Source of the DNA: Bradyrhizobium macuxiense
Lineage (GTDB): Bacteria > Pseudomonadota > Alphaproteobacteria > Rhizobiales > Xanthobacteraceae
NCBI RefSeq assembly: GCF_007993935.1
Contig: NZ_VITY01000001.1
Span: 1-64,000 of the forward strand
Direction of reading: 5' to 3'
DNA: 64,000 bases
This document shows positions 35,468 through 43,570 of the stretch, piece by piece. The position numbers and the translations under genes were made by a program. The notes beneath the pieces were generated by a model, which ran no database searches, was not told the DNA's origin, and worked only from the letters and a program-made list of their open reading frames with translations. Positions within the stretch are counted from its first letter, which is position 1. Every line of letters starts with the position of its first letter.

Positions 35468-36685
35468 ATGCACACTGCGCATGATCGCGAGGCCCGTCGC
35501 CTCGATACGCTCGTGGAACTCGACATCCTCGACACACCGCGTGAACTGGCGTTTGACCGGCTGACCTCGCTGTGCCGCAAGATGTTCCGCGTGCCGATGT
35601 CGACGCTGACCTTCATCGACGGCCATCGGCAATGGTTCAAGGCCTCCGATGGGCTCGACCTGCGCGAAACCGACCGGCGGCCGGCGCCATGCAATGTCAC
35701 CATCACGCTGGACGAGCCGCTGGTCGTCGCCGACATGCTGCGCGACGCCCGCTTCGCGGACAACATGTTCGTCCGCGGGGCACCGTTCGTCCGCTTCTAT
35801 GCCGGCGCACAGCTCAAGCTGTCCGGCGCCGTGATCGGAAGCCTGTGCGCCATCGACACCCGCCCTCGCGATGACTTCGGCGCCGAGGCGACCAGCATGC
35901 TGGTCGATCTCGCCGAGATCGCCGTCGACGAATTGAAGCTGCGGAACCTGTCCATGCAGGACGCCCTCACCGGTTGCTCCTCGCGGCGCGCCTTCCGCGG
36001 TGAAGGCGAACGGCTGACCGCGCTGGCGACACGGCATATCAGCCCGCTCTCCTGCGCGGTGCTCGATGTCGATCACTTCAAACAGGTCAACGATACCTAC
36101 GGGCATGCGGTCGGCGACATGGTGCTGGGGGCAGTGGCAGCGGCCGCACGCGGCGCGCTGCGCGGCTCCGATTTGATCGGCCGGCTCGGCGGCGAAGAGT
36201 TCGGCATCCTGCTGCCGCACACAAAGCTCGATCAGGCGATGGGCGTGCTCGAGAAGGTGCGCGCCGCCGTTGCGGCGACACGGATCGAGACGCCGGCCGG
36301 CACGATCGGCGTCACCTGCAGCCTCGGCGGCGCCATGCTCTCGCCGGGCAATTGCTTCGACGACATGCTGCGCAACGCCGACCTTGCGATGTATGGCGCC
36401 AAGCAGGCCGGCCGCAATCAGGCGCTGGCCTGGGTCGACCGGGCGCCGTCGATTGCGCCGACCGCGCGGCGCGTGTTCAAGGCCGGCACGATCAGCTTCA
36501 ACGCCGGCCATTCCACGATCGACTGCACGGTGCGCGGCCTGTCGCGCGACACCGCGACGATCGAGGTGTTGTCCACCTCGGGGATTCCCGATCAGTTCAA
36601 GCTCGCGATCGCCACCGACGCGCTGTCACGCGCCTGCCGCATCACGGCGAAGGCCGACAACCGGATCGAGGTCGCCTTCACCTGA
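35468..36685 (+). CDS. GAF-GGDEF diguanylate cyclase with PilZ-like C-terminus
   Basis: 405 residues from MHTAHDREARRLDTLVELDILDTP; the ATG is 7 bp after GGAGG. An N-terminal GAF domain (about 10-165; DRLTSLCRKMFRVPMSTLTFIDGHRQWFKA, IGSLCAIDTRPRDDF) senses an unknown ligand. The GGDEF domain (about 170-335) has an intact active site, GGEEF at 241-245, and an intact inhibitory site RGSD at 232-235, so it should make c-di-GMP with product inhibition. The last ~70 residues (FKAGTISFNAGHSTIDCTVRGLSRDTATIEV) resemble the PilZ fold seen in Bradyrhizobium proteins, but the RxxxR and DxSxxG binding residues are not conserved. Soluble, with no membrane segments. A palindrome lies 12 bp after the stop. 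Confidence 0.88.
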   Translation: MHTAHDREARRLDTLVELDILDTPRELAFDRLTSLCRKMFRVPMSTLTFIDGHRQWFKASDGLDLRETDRRPAPCNVTITLDEPLVVADMLRDARFADNMFVRGAPFVRFYAGAQLKLSGAVIGSLCAIDTRPRDDFGAEATSMLVDLAEIAVDELKLRNLSMQDALTGCSSRRAFRGEGERLTALATRHISPLSCAVLDVDHFKQVNDTYGHAVGDMVLGAVAAAARGALRGSDLIGRLGGEEFGILLPHTKLDQAMGVLEKVRAAVAATRIETPAGTIGVTCSLGGAMLSPGNCFDDMLRNADLAMYGAKQAGRNQALAWVDRAPSIAPTARRVFKAGTISFNAGHSTIDCTVRGLSRDTATIEVLSTSGIPDQFKLAIATDALSRACRITAKADNRIEVAFT

Positions 36686-36697
36686 GTACTCTCCGAT

Positions 36698-36803
36698 CGT
36701 CATTCGGGGGCGACGCGTTAGCGTCGAGCCCGGAATCCATCGGGCCTCAGAACAAGTGGTGAAATGGATTCCGGGCTCTCGCGTCGCGAGCCCCGGAATG
36801 ACG
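36698..36803. repeat. Palindromic intergenic repeat, family B copy 1
   Basis: A ~106-bp imperfect palindrome of a different family: outer arms CGTCATTCGGGGGCGACGCG and CGCGAGCCCCGGAATGACG, with inner arms CCGGAATCCA / TGGATTCCGG. It lies between convergent genes. A shorter relative occurs at 61091-61164. Confidence 0.82.
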
Positions 36804-36826
36804 AGAGCAGGCGTCGCACCAGCGCC

Positions 36827-37621
36827 CTAATGTTCGACCCGGTACAGCCGCCAGCGCTCCGGCACGCCCTTGAGCTGATGCGCGCCGCGATCCTTGAAAA
36901 CGACTTCGGACTCCAGCATCAGGTCCTTGACCGCGCTCGAGACCAGGACCTCGCCGGCACGCGCTTTCGCAGCGACGCGCGCGCCGATGTGAAACGCGAG
37001 ACCGATGACCTCCGCCCCGCTCACCTTGTACTCGCCCGCGTGCAGCCCAATCCTGATCTCAAGCCCCAGCGTGCGCACGGCCTCCCGGATCGCGGTCGCG
37101 CAACGGATCCCGGCCGCCGGCTTGCCGAACGTCGCCAGCACGCCATCCCCGGTCGTCACGACTTCCTTGCCGCGCAGGGCCTTCAGCTCCCTGCGGACGG
37201 CGGCATAATAGTGATTCATCACCGTCGCCCAGCGCGAATCCCCGAGCCGTGCGGCCTTTTCGGTGGACCGGACGATATCGACGAACAGGATCGTGGCGAG
37301 TGCCTGCTTGAGCTCCGCGTCACGTGCGGCGGTCCGGCGCCGGTTCGCGATATTTCCCGTCAGCGGTTCATAGCGATGGCTGCGCCGCCGTGCGACGGCC
37401 GCCTTGGTGTAGTTCTGGGCACGCTGCACCGTACGGCAGCGAATGGTCTTTTCCTGCGGTGGAAACGTCCAGTAGACCTTTCGCCCGCTTCCGGCGCCCT
37501 GAACCTCGACGGCGCCCCACTTCAGGAAGACCGTCGAGCCGGTCCGCCGAATGCACCATGCCTTGGACGTGTATCCGGAGACGTTCGATTGATGGACTCC
37601 GATGCGAAGGAATTTGGGCAT
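36827..37621 (-). CDS. Class III adenylate/guanylate cyclase
   Basis: 264 residues. The C-terminal class III cyclase homology domain spans about 105-262: ATILFVDIVRSTEKAARLGD has the first metal Asp115, VVTTGDGVLATFGKPAAGIRCA the second Asp159, and IRIGLHAGEYKVSGAEVIGLAFHIGARVAAKARAGEVLVSS completes the domain, ending in GVPERWRLYRV. The N-terminal ~100 residues (MPKFLRIGVHQ..., VFLKWGAVEVQGAG) are basic and not a domain I can name. cAMP is the usual product in rhizobia, which carry many such cyclases, but GTP specificity cannot be excluded. No membrane segment. The start lacks a clear ribosome-binding site. The gene stands alone between a family B palindrome and the nitrilase. Confidence 0.82.
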   Translation of the reverse strand: MPKFLRIGVHQSNVSGYTSKAWCIRRTGSTVFLKWGAVEVQGAGSGRKVYWTFPPQEKTIRCRTVQRAQNYTKAAVARRRSHRYEPLTGNIANRRRTAARDAELKQALATILFVDIVRSTEKAARLGDSRWATVMNHYYAAVRRELKALRGKEVVTTGDGVLATFGKPAAGIRCATAIREAVRTLGLEIRIGLHAGEYKVSGAEVIGLAFHIGARVAAKARAGEVLVSSAVKDLMLESEVVFKDRGAHQLKGVPERWRLYRVEH

Positions 37622-37708
37622 GAGCGTCCGGCCGAGAGCGCTTGGGGTCCTACCTCCGGTAAAGCGTAGTCAGACATGCGCGCGTTGGCAACAGGACTGG
37701 ATCGAGGG

Positions 37709-38758
37709 CTAACCGATCCGCTGCCCGTTCGATCCGGCGTCGGCATCGACGGACAGGATCGCCTGCGCTTCCGCGCCTGGCTGTTGTTCATCGCGAAATC
37801 GTGCCGGGGTCAGCCGGCTGCGGTCGACCGTCACGCCAAAAATGTCGAAGCGGTTGTAGTAACCGACCACGTCGTGAAACTGCTTCGGCTCGACGCAACG
37901 ATTGAGGTCGATCTCGGCGTAGGCGATCCCCTCCTGATCCTGCAATTCATCGCCAAACACGACCCCCGTCGGATCGACGAAGAAACTCGCCGCACGTGGC
38001 GTCCGGTCGATCACGTCGGCGATGGCTCTGTCGCGTTCGATGAGGAAGGCACGCATCGGCTCATCCATGTAGCCGGCGGTGACGATCCCGAACACCTTGG
38101 CTTCGAAGCAGTGGGCGCTGGCCCGGATGCGATTGGCGGCGACATTGTCGAAATTGCCGCCGCCGACCGGGCGCCGGGTCGGCCACATCGGCGGCCAGCT
38201 CGAGATGTGGACCTGTTCGCCCTGCGCCATCAGCGCGAAACGAGCCAATGGATTGGTGTTCTCGCCGCAGATCAACCCGCCGATGCGGCCCTGCCGTGTC
38301 TGTGCGACCACAAGGCCCGCACCATCCCCGGATGACCACACCAGCTTCTCGTAGAATGTCGGAACCAGCTTGCGGTGATGGACCAGAATTTCGCCGGTCT
38401 CGCCGATCAACAGGTTCGCATTCCACAGCCCCCCGACGCTGACGGCCGAGCGCTCGCTGATGCCGATCGAGACGGTGACGCCGAGGGCGCGCGCCTCGGC
38501 GCAAACCCGCGCCACTTCCGGTCCGTCCACCAGCACGGATTGCTCGGCCATGCGCACGAACAGGTCGTGATTGTCGATCGGAGGCCACAGCGCCGCCCAG
38601 ACCGGAAAGGCGGGAATATAGGTTTCCGGAAACGCGATCAGCTCGGCGCCGGCCCTGGCCGCCTCGCGCATGATCGAGATTGCCTTCTCGGTGGTCGCCT
38701 GACTGTCGAGGAACACGGGCGCGGCGTGGACGGCAGCAGCCTTGAAGCGCGGAAGCAT
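37709..38758 (-). CDS. Nitrilase (carbon-nitrogen hydrolase superfamily, branch 1)
   Basis: 349 residues, the length of true nitrilases. The Glu-Lys-Cys triad is visible: Glu45 in IAFPETYIPAFPVW, Lys130 in HHRKLVPTFYEKLVW, and Cys164 in GGLICGENTNPLARFALMAQGEQVHISSWPP. CGENTNP with following HISSWPPMWP is typical of nitrilases and cyanide-degrading relatives rather than amidases. The likely reaction is R-CN plus water to the carboxylic acid and ammonia; the substrate could be a plant aliphatic or arylaceto-nitrile. The start MLPRFKAAAVHAAP at 38758 matches the family N-terminus. A LysR-type gene is divergently placed 159 bp away and probably regulates it. Confidence 0.9.
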   Translation of the reverse strand: MLPRFKAAAVHAAPVFLDSQATTEKAISIMREAARAGAELIAFPETYIPAFPVWAALWPPIDNHDLFVRMAEQSVLVDGPEVARVCAEARALGVTVSIGISERSAVSVGGLWNANLLIGETGEILVHHRKLVPTFYEKLVWSSGDGAGLVVAQTRQGRIGGLICGENTNPLARFALMAQGEQVHISSWPPMWPTRRPVGGGNFDNVAANRIRASAHCFEAKVFGIVTAGYMDEPMRAFLIERDRAIADVIDRTPRAASFFVDPTGVVFGDELQDQEGIAYAEIDLNRCVEPKQFHDVVGYYNRFDIFGVTVDRSRLTPARFRDEQQPGAEAQAILSVDADAGSNGQRIG

Positions 38759-38803
38759 ATGAAAATCCCGGCTAGGATTGGGGGAGCGAAGCGGTATCAT
38801 CCT

Positions 38804-38816
38804 TGCCTCGCAGGCA
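38804..38816. promoter_or_regulatory. Candidate LysR-type binding box (T-N11-A dyad)
   Basis: TGCCTCGCAGGCA is a perfect 5+3+5 dyad that fits the T-N11-A consensus of LysR-type regulators. It lies in the 159-bp divergent gap between the nitrilase and its presumed regulator, 45 bp from the nitrilase start codon and about 100 bp from the regulator ATG. Confidence 0.5.
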
Positions 38817-38917
38817 TGCATGGGAATTGTCGCAAGGCCGGTTGCGAAGGATCGGAGCCGCCGCGCGTTGGAACGGGAATTGCTTTGCTGACGACGGCTG
38901 CAATCCGGAGGCAGGTG

Positions 38918-39868
38918 ATGTTCGATACGATCAACTGGGACGATCTGCGGGTATTCCTCTGTGCCGCTCGCGCCGGGAATTTGAGCCAAACAGCAAAGCG
39001 ACTACGGCTGGACCACTCCACCGTCAGCCGGCGCATTGCGCAGATGGAAGCCTCGCTCGGGATCGCGGTGTTCGAACGCCACCGCACCGGGCTCAAGCTC
39101 AACGAAGTCGGCGAGCGGCTGCTGCGTCACGCCGAGCGGGTCGAAAGCGCGGTCATCGCCATTCGCGAGGAAGCCAGCGCCAGCGACACCCAGGAGCTCG
39201 CCGGGACCGTGCGGCTCGCGACCATGGAGGGGATCGCCTCGCTCTATCTGGCGCAGCGCTTTGCCAAACTGCGGCGCACGGCGCCGCGACTCTCCGTCGA
39301 ACTCGTCACGTCGGCCCAGACGGTCTATGTCCATAAGCGTGAAGCCGATCTGTTCGTGTCCTTCTTCCGGCCACCCGGGCCGGGCCTGATCTCGGAGCGC
39401 ATCGGCAAGTTCCGGCTCGGGCTATTCGCGAGCCAGGACTATCTCGACCATCACGGCGTGCCCAAAACCCTGCGCGATCTCGGGGATCATTGGTTCGTGT
39501 CCTATATCGAGGACTTGCTCCAGGTCGATTCGGTGCGCTGGCTCGCCGACGTCATCGAGGAGCCGAAGATCGCCTTCCACTCCAACAGCATGATCGCGCA
39601 GATGAACGCCGCGGCGGGCGGCCTCGGCATCGTGATGCTGCCGAGTTTCGCCACCAGGGACCGGCCCGACCTGATCCCCGTGCTGCCCGCCCTCGCCGGC
39701 ACCGTTCGCGAGGTCTGGCTCAACGTCCACAGCGACCTGCAATTTGCCCCGCGCATCCGCGCCGTCCGCGCCTTCCTGAAAAACACCCTGAAGCAGGACC
39801 CCGACATGCAGGTCACGCTGGCCGACGCCGTGCCGCAGCTGCGCACAGCAGATTGCAAAAATCCATAA
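38918..39868 (+). CDS. LysR family transcriptional regulator
   Basis: 316 residues from MFDTINWDDLRVFLCAARAGNLSQTAKRLRLDHSTVSRRIAQMEASLGIAVFERHRTGL. Residues ~1-65 are the winged helix-turn-helix; the WDDLRVFL start and STVSRRI recognition helix are typical of the subgroup with a DLxxFL entry. The effector-binding domain covers about 90-300. A CGGAGG site sits 7 bp before the ATG; the much longer frame reaching back to 38375 runs antisense through the nitrilase gene and is rejected. Given the divergent arrangement it is likely the regulator of the nitrilase, responding to its substrate or product. It is followed 77 bp later by the acetate permease pair. Confidence 0.92.
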   Translation: MFDTINWDDLRVFLCAARAGNLSQTAKRLRLDHSTVSRRIAQMEASLGIAVFERHRTGLKLNEVGERLLRHAERVESAVIAIREEASASDTQELAGTVRLATMEGIASLYLAQRFAKLRRTAPRLSVELVTSAQTVYVHKREADLFVSFFRPPGPGLISERIGKFRLGLFASQDYLDHHGVPKTLRDLGDHWFVSYIEDLLQVDSVRWLADVIEEPKIAFHSNSMIAQMNAAAGGLGIVMLPSFATRDRPDLIPVLPALAGTVREVWLNVHSDLQFAPRIRAVRAFLKNTLKQDPDMQVTLADAVPQLRTADCKNP

Positions 39869-39945
39869 TTCCCTTCCGTGGGAGCCCGGCTGAAGCTCGT
39901 CCGATTGGCGCAAGGCAAAGCGCGCTTAAGTCTTAAGGGGCCAAT

Positions 39946-40248
39946 ATGGACAGGGTTATTCCCGGCAATGCCGGTCCGGCGCCGAGCGGCGTCGCATTGG
40001 CCAGGAAGCTGGCCAAGACGCGGCTGACCGTCGCGCTCGTTCTCAGCGTTACAATGATCGTGATCTATTTCGGTTTCATGGCGCTGTTCGCGTTCGACAA
40101 GCCGCTGCTCGGCACCATCCTGATGCCGGGCCTGTCGCTTTGCATTGTGCTCGGTCCGCTCGTCATCATCTCCTCGTTCGTGCTCTGCCTGGTCTACGTG
40201 CTGTGGGCGAACCGGGTGCTCGATGCCGGCATCCGCGACCTTCGCTAA
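39946..40248 (+). CDS. yjcH: DUF485 (YjcH-like) membrane protein
   Basis: 100 residues with two hydrophobic segments (LTVALVLSVTMIVIYFGFMALFAF and ILMPGLSLCIVLGPLVIISSFVLCLVYVLWANRVLD). This is the DUF485 family that regularly precedes the acetate permease gene actP (yjcG), and actP indeed begins 14 bp after its stop. The protein probably assists or modulates the permease in the inner membrane; no direct activity is known. The ATG has AAGGGG upstream. The pair is cotranscribed by spacing. A cysteine and a glycine interrupt helix 2. Confidence 0.85.
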   Translation: MDRVIPGNAGPAPSGVALARKLAKTRLTVALVLSVTMIVIYFGFMALFAFDKPLLGTILMPGLSLCIVLGPLVIISSFVLCLVYVLWANRVLDAGIRDLR

Positions 40249-40262
40249 CGGGGCAGACAAAG

Positions 40263-41846
40263 ATGGGCAGCAGCACGCTTTCGATCGGGTTCTTCTTCGC
40301 CTTCATGGCGTTGACGCTGGGGATCACCTATTGGGCCGCGCGGCGCACGCGCACCACCGAGCACTTCTTTGCCGCCGGCGGCCAGGTCACGCCGTGGCAG
40401 AACGGCTGGGCACTTGCGGGGGATTTCCTGAGCGCCGCCGCCCTGCTCGGAATTGCAGGAATCGTCACCTCGAACGGCTTCGACGGCATGATCTATTCGA
40501 TCGGGTGGCTGGTCGGCTGGCCGATCATTCTGTTCCTGATCGTCGAACCCCTGCGTAACGTCGGCCGCTTCACCTTCGCCGACGTCGTGGCCTATCGCCT
40601 GCGCCAGCGCCCGGTGCGCCTCGCCGGCGCCGTCGGAACGCTGGCCGTCATCCTGTTCTACCTGATCGCCCAGATGGTCGCGACGGGATCGCTGATCAAG
40701 CTGCTGTTCGGCCTGCCCTACACCTGGTCGGTCGTCGTGGTCGGCAGCGTGATGCTGGTCTACGTCCTGTTCGGCGGCATGTTGGCGACGACCTGGGTGC
40801 AGGTGGTGAAGGCTGCGCTGCTGATGGGCGGCGGCATCCTGCTCGCCTTCCTGGTGTTGACCCATTTCGACATGAACCCGCTGAAGCTGTTCGCCGCGGC
40901 GTCCGAGAAATACGGCACCAAGGTCCTGCAGCCGGGATCGAAGGTGGTCTCGGGCCAATGGGACGCTATCTCGCTCGGGCTCGGCCTGATGTTCGGGACC
41001 GCCGCGATGCCGCATGTGCTGATGCGGGCCTATACGGTGAAGGATGCCAAGGCCGCGCGGCTGTCGATCCTCTATGCCACCGGCCTGATCGGCGTCTTTC
41101 ATCTCATGGTCTTCATCATCGGCTTCGGCGCCATGGTGCTGGTCGGCGCCGACGCCGTGGCCAAGGCCGGAGGTGGCGGCAACATGGCCGCGCCGCTGCT
41201 CGCACTCACTGTCGGCGGCAATGCGTTCTTCGGCTTCATCTGCGCGGTCGCGTTCGCGACCATGCTCGCCGTCGTCGCAGGGCTGACGCTGTCGGGCGTC
41301 GCCACGCTCTGTCACGACGTCTGGACCAATGTGATCCGGAACGGCGCCGCTTCCGAGCCCGAACAGCTCAAGGTCGCGCGCATCGCAACCGTTCTGATTT
41401 CCATCTTCGCCATCATGCTTGGCATCGCGTTCGAAGGCCAGAACGTCGCCTTCATGGCGGGCCTCGCGTTCTCGATCGCCTGCGCCGCGAACTTCCCCTC
41501 GCTCGTGCTCTCGATCACCTGGCGCCGCTTCACGACGCCCGCGGCGGTCGCGAGCATCCTGGTCGGCACGCTGAGCTCGCTGGTGCTGATCTATCTGTCG
41601 CCGACCATCCAGGTCGACATCCTCGGCAAGCCGCTCACCGCGATCGAGCACCAATGGTGGTTCGTGTCGCTGCGCAATCCGGCGATCATCAGCATGCCGC
41701 TCTCCTTTGCGGTCGCGATCCTGCTGTCGCTGGTCACGCGGGAGAAGAACGCAAATCTCGCCTTCGACGAGATGCAGCGGCGCATCCTGCTCGGACCGGT
41801 CCCGCCGACCACGAGCGAGCCCGCCCGGGCGAAGAGCGCGGCCTGA
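40263..41846 (+). CDS. actP: Cation/acetate symporter ActP (SSS family)
   Basis: 527 residues from MGSSTLSIGFFFAFMALTLGITYWAARRTRTTEHFFAAGG, a typical sodium:solute symporter N-terminus. About thirteen hydrophobic segments follow, with the family signature region around GWALAGDFLSAAALLGIAGIV and the ActP-like GTAAMPHVLMRAYTVKDAKAARLS. In E. coli ActP imports acetate and glycolate with Na+. The gene lies directly behind its usual yjcH partner. The acetyl-CoA synthetase gene often found with them is not in this window; a longer reading to 40140 merely reads back through yjcH in another frame. A palindromic repeat follows 27 bp after the stop. Confidence 0.92.
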   Translation: MGSSTLSIGFFFAFMALTLGITYWAARRTRTTEHFFAAGGQVTPWQNGWALAGDFLSAAALLGIAGIVTSNGFDGMIYSIGWLVGWPIILFLIVEPLRNVGRFTFADVVAYRLRQRPVRLAGAVGTLAVILFYLIAQMVATGSLIKLLFGLPYTWSVVVVGSVMLVYVLFGGMLATTWVQVVKAALLMGGGILLAFLVLTHFDMNPLKLFAAASEKYGTKVLQPGSKVVSGQWDAISLGLGLMFGTAAMPHVLMRAYTVKDAKAARLSILYATGLIGVFHLMVFIIGFGAMVLVGADAVAKAGGGGNMAAPLLALTVGGNAFFGFICAVAFATMLAVVAGLTLSGVATLCHDVWTNVIRNGAASEPEQLKVARIATVLISIFAIMLGIAFEGQNVAFMAGLAFSIACAANFPSLVLSITWRRFTTPAAVASILVGTLSSLVLIYLSPTIQVDILGKPLTAIEHQWWFVSLRNPAIISMPLSFAVAILLSLVTREKNANLAFDEMQRRILLGPVPPTTSEPARAKSAA

Positions 41847-41873
41847 TTCACCGAACGCGCAAAACATTCGGTG

Positions 41874-41995
41874 TCGTCCCGGCCTTGAGCCGGGACCCAT
41901 AACCACGAGCGCCAATTAGTTTGCAGCGCTGTGGCCGCAGCTTGCTCCAACAACACGACCCTGTGGTTATGGGTCCCTGCTTTCGCAGGACGACG
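41874..41995. repeat. Palindromic intergenic repeat, family C
   Basis: A ~122-bp element with outer inverted arms GTCGTCCCGGCCTTGAGCCG and CTTTCGCAGGACGAC, and inner arms GGGACCCATAACCAC / GTGGTTATGGGTCCC around a ~45-nt centre. It lies between the convergent 3' ends of actP and glmU. The sequence type is distinct from families A and B. Confidence 0.8.
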
Positions 41996-42037
41996 TCTTG
42001 GTGTGGAGACAGACTCGCGATCACGCGCGGAGAAGAG

Positions 42038-43396
42038 TCACTTCCCCTTCGCCGCTTTCTCTTTCAGCTTCGCCGCGCGGTAGCGTGCCGCGCCGCCTTC
42101 GCGGATCGATTGTTCACTGCGCTCAATGGACATCGCGTCGTCGGGGACGTCCTTGGTGATGACGGAGCCCGAGCCGATATAGGCGCCCTTGCCGATCGTG
42201 ACCGGCGCCACCAGCGACGAATTGGTGCCGACAAAGGCGCCCTCGCCGATCAGCGTCTTGTGCTTGAGGAAGCCGTCATAGTTGCAGGTGATGGTGCCGG
42301 CGCCGAGGTTGGAATTGGCGCCGACATGGGCGTCGCCGACATAGGAGAGATGGTTGACCTTGACGCCGGCCTCGAGCACGGCCGCCTTGGTCTCGACGAA
42401 ATTGCCGATCCGCGCGCCGTCGCCAAGCGAGGTGCCCGGCCGCAGCCGCGCATAGGGACCGACCGACACCTTCTTGCCGACCTTCGCCTCGACGATGTGC
42501 GAGAACGAATGGATCACGGCGCCGTCGTCGATCGACACGCCCGGTCCGATCACCACGAACGGCTCGATCGTGACGTCCTTGCCGAACTTGGTGTCGGCGG
42601 CGAGATGGACGGTGTCCGGCGCGATCAAGGTTACGCCGGCCTCGAGCGCCTGCTTGCGCAGCCGCGCCTGCATCACGGCCTCGGCCTCGGCGAGCTGCGC
42701 TTTGGTGTTGATGCCGCGCACTTCGTCTTCGCTTGTTTCGATCACGACGGCCTCCAGTCCCAATTCCCTGACAATGCCGACGGCATCGGTCAGATAATAT
42801 TCACCCTTGGCGTTGGCATTGCCGATCCTCTCGATGATCGCGAGCGCCTTCCTGCCGTCGAACGCCATCACGCCGGCATTGCACAGCGTGATCTTGCGCT
42901 CTTCGGGGCTGGCGTCGGCCTGCTCGCGGATCGCAACCAGTCTGCCGTTCTCGACCACCAGCCGGCCGTAGCCGGTCGGGTCGGCAGCCTGGAAGCCGAG
43001 CACCGCAAGCGCCGCACCGTCGCGCAGCGGCGCACGCAGGCGCGCAAAGGTCTCGGCCGAGATCAGCGGCGTGTCGCCGAACGCGACCAGCAGGTCGTCG
43101 GCGCCGCCGGCGATCGCCTCGCGCGCCGCCAGCACCGCATGCGCGGTGCCGAGCCGCTCGCGCTGCACGAAGGTCTGCGCATCGGGCCGCACCCGGCGGG
43201 CCTCGGCGGCGACCGCCTCATGGTCGGGGCCGATCACGACCGCCAGCTGCGAGCCCTCGCCGGAGGCGGCGGCGTTGAGCACGTGCGCCAGCAGCGCCTG
43301 CCCGGCCACGGGATGCAGCACTTTCGGCAGCGACGAGCGCATCCGCGTGCCCTCGCCGGCCGCAAGCACCACTGTCAGGCTCGTTCGCGCAGTCAT
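42038..43396 (-). CDS. glmU: Bifunctional GlcN-1-P acetyltransferase/GlcNAc-1-P uridylyltransferase
   Basis: 452 residues. The N-terminal uridylyltransferase domain (about 1-230) shows [30 protein letters not shown] and FGDTPLIS; the C-terminal left-handed beta-helix acetyltransferase domain shows hexapeptide repeats and motifs [24 protein letters not shown] and [25 protein letters not shown]. It converts glucosamine-1-phosphate to UDP-GlcNAc for cell-wall, lipid A and Nod-factor synthesis. The C-terminus is basic and lysine-rich ([13 protein letters not shown]). It supplies the step two reactions after GlmS, whose gene is on the same strand but 8 kb away. The start ATG at 43396 reads [14 protein letters not shown]. 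Confidence 0.97.
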   Translation of the reverse strand: MTARTSLTVVLAAGEGTRMRSSLPKVLHPVAGQALLAHVLNAAASGEGSQLAVVIGPDHEAVAAEARRVRPDAQTFVQRERLGTAHAVLAAREAIAGGADDLLVAFGDTPLISAETFARLRAPLRDGAALAVLGFQAADPTGYGRLVVENGRLVAIREQADASPEERKITLCNAGVMAFDGRKALAIIERIGNANAKGEYYLTDAVGIVRELGLEAVVIETSEDEVRGINTKAQLAEAEAVMQARLRKQALEAGVTLIAPDTVHLAADTKFGKDVTIEPFVVIGPGVSIDDGAVIHSFSHIVEAKVGKKVSVGPYARLRPGTSLGDGARIGNFVETKAAVLEAGVKVNHLSYVGDAHVGANSNLGAGTITCNYDGFLKHKTLIGEGAFVGTNSSLVAPVTIGKGAYIGSGSVITKDVPDDAMSIERSEQSIREGGAARYRAAKLKEKAAKGK

Positions 43397-43570
43397 TCGA
43401 AAATCCCCAATGTCTCGCGCAGCTCGCTGCGCCAGGCTTGCCTACAAAGCTTACGTTCAAAGCATTCTTGGAGGCCGTCTTTAATTGTTTTCCCCGGCAG
43501 AAGAAACCGTTTCGCCCTCTTGGTCCTCCGGATTCAAGTTCCGGGTCCATTTCCTGTTAATCTTTGCCTC

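Noticed and set aside
40245..41915. 556-codon minus-strand ORF opposite actP
   Set aside because: A His/Asp/Gln/Arg-rich shadow of the symporter gene on the opposite strand.
41921..43570. Long N-terminal extension of the SPOR-like protein (antisense to glmU)
   Set aside because: The 550 codons before the GTG at 43571 are an Arg/His/Gln-rich shadow of glmU; the extension has no start signal.
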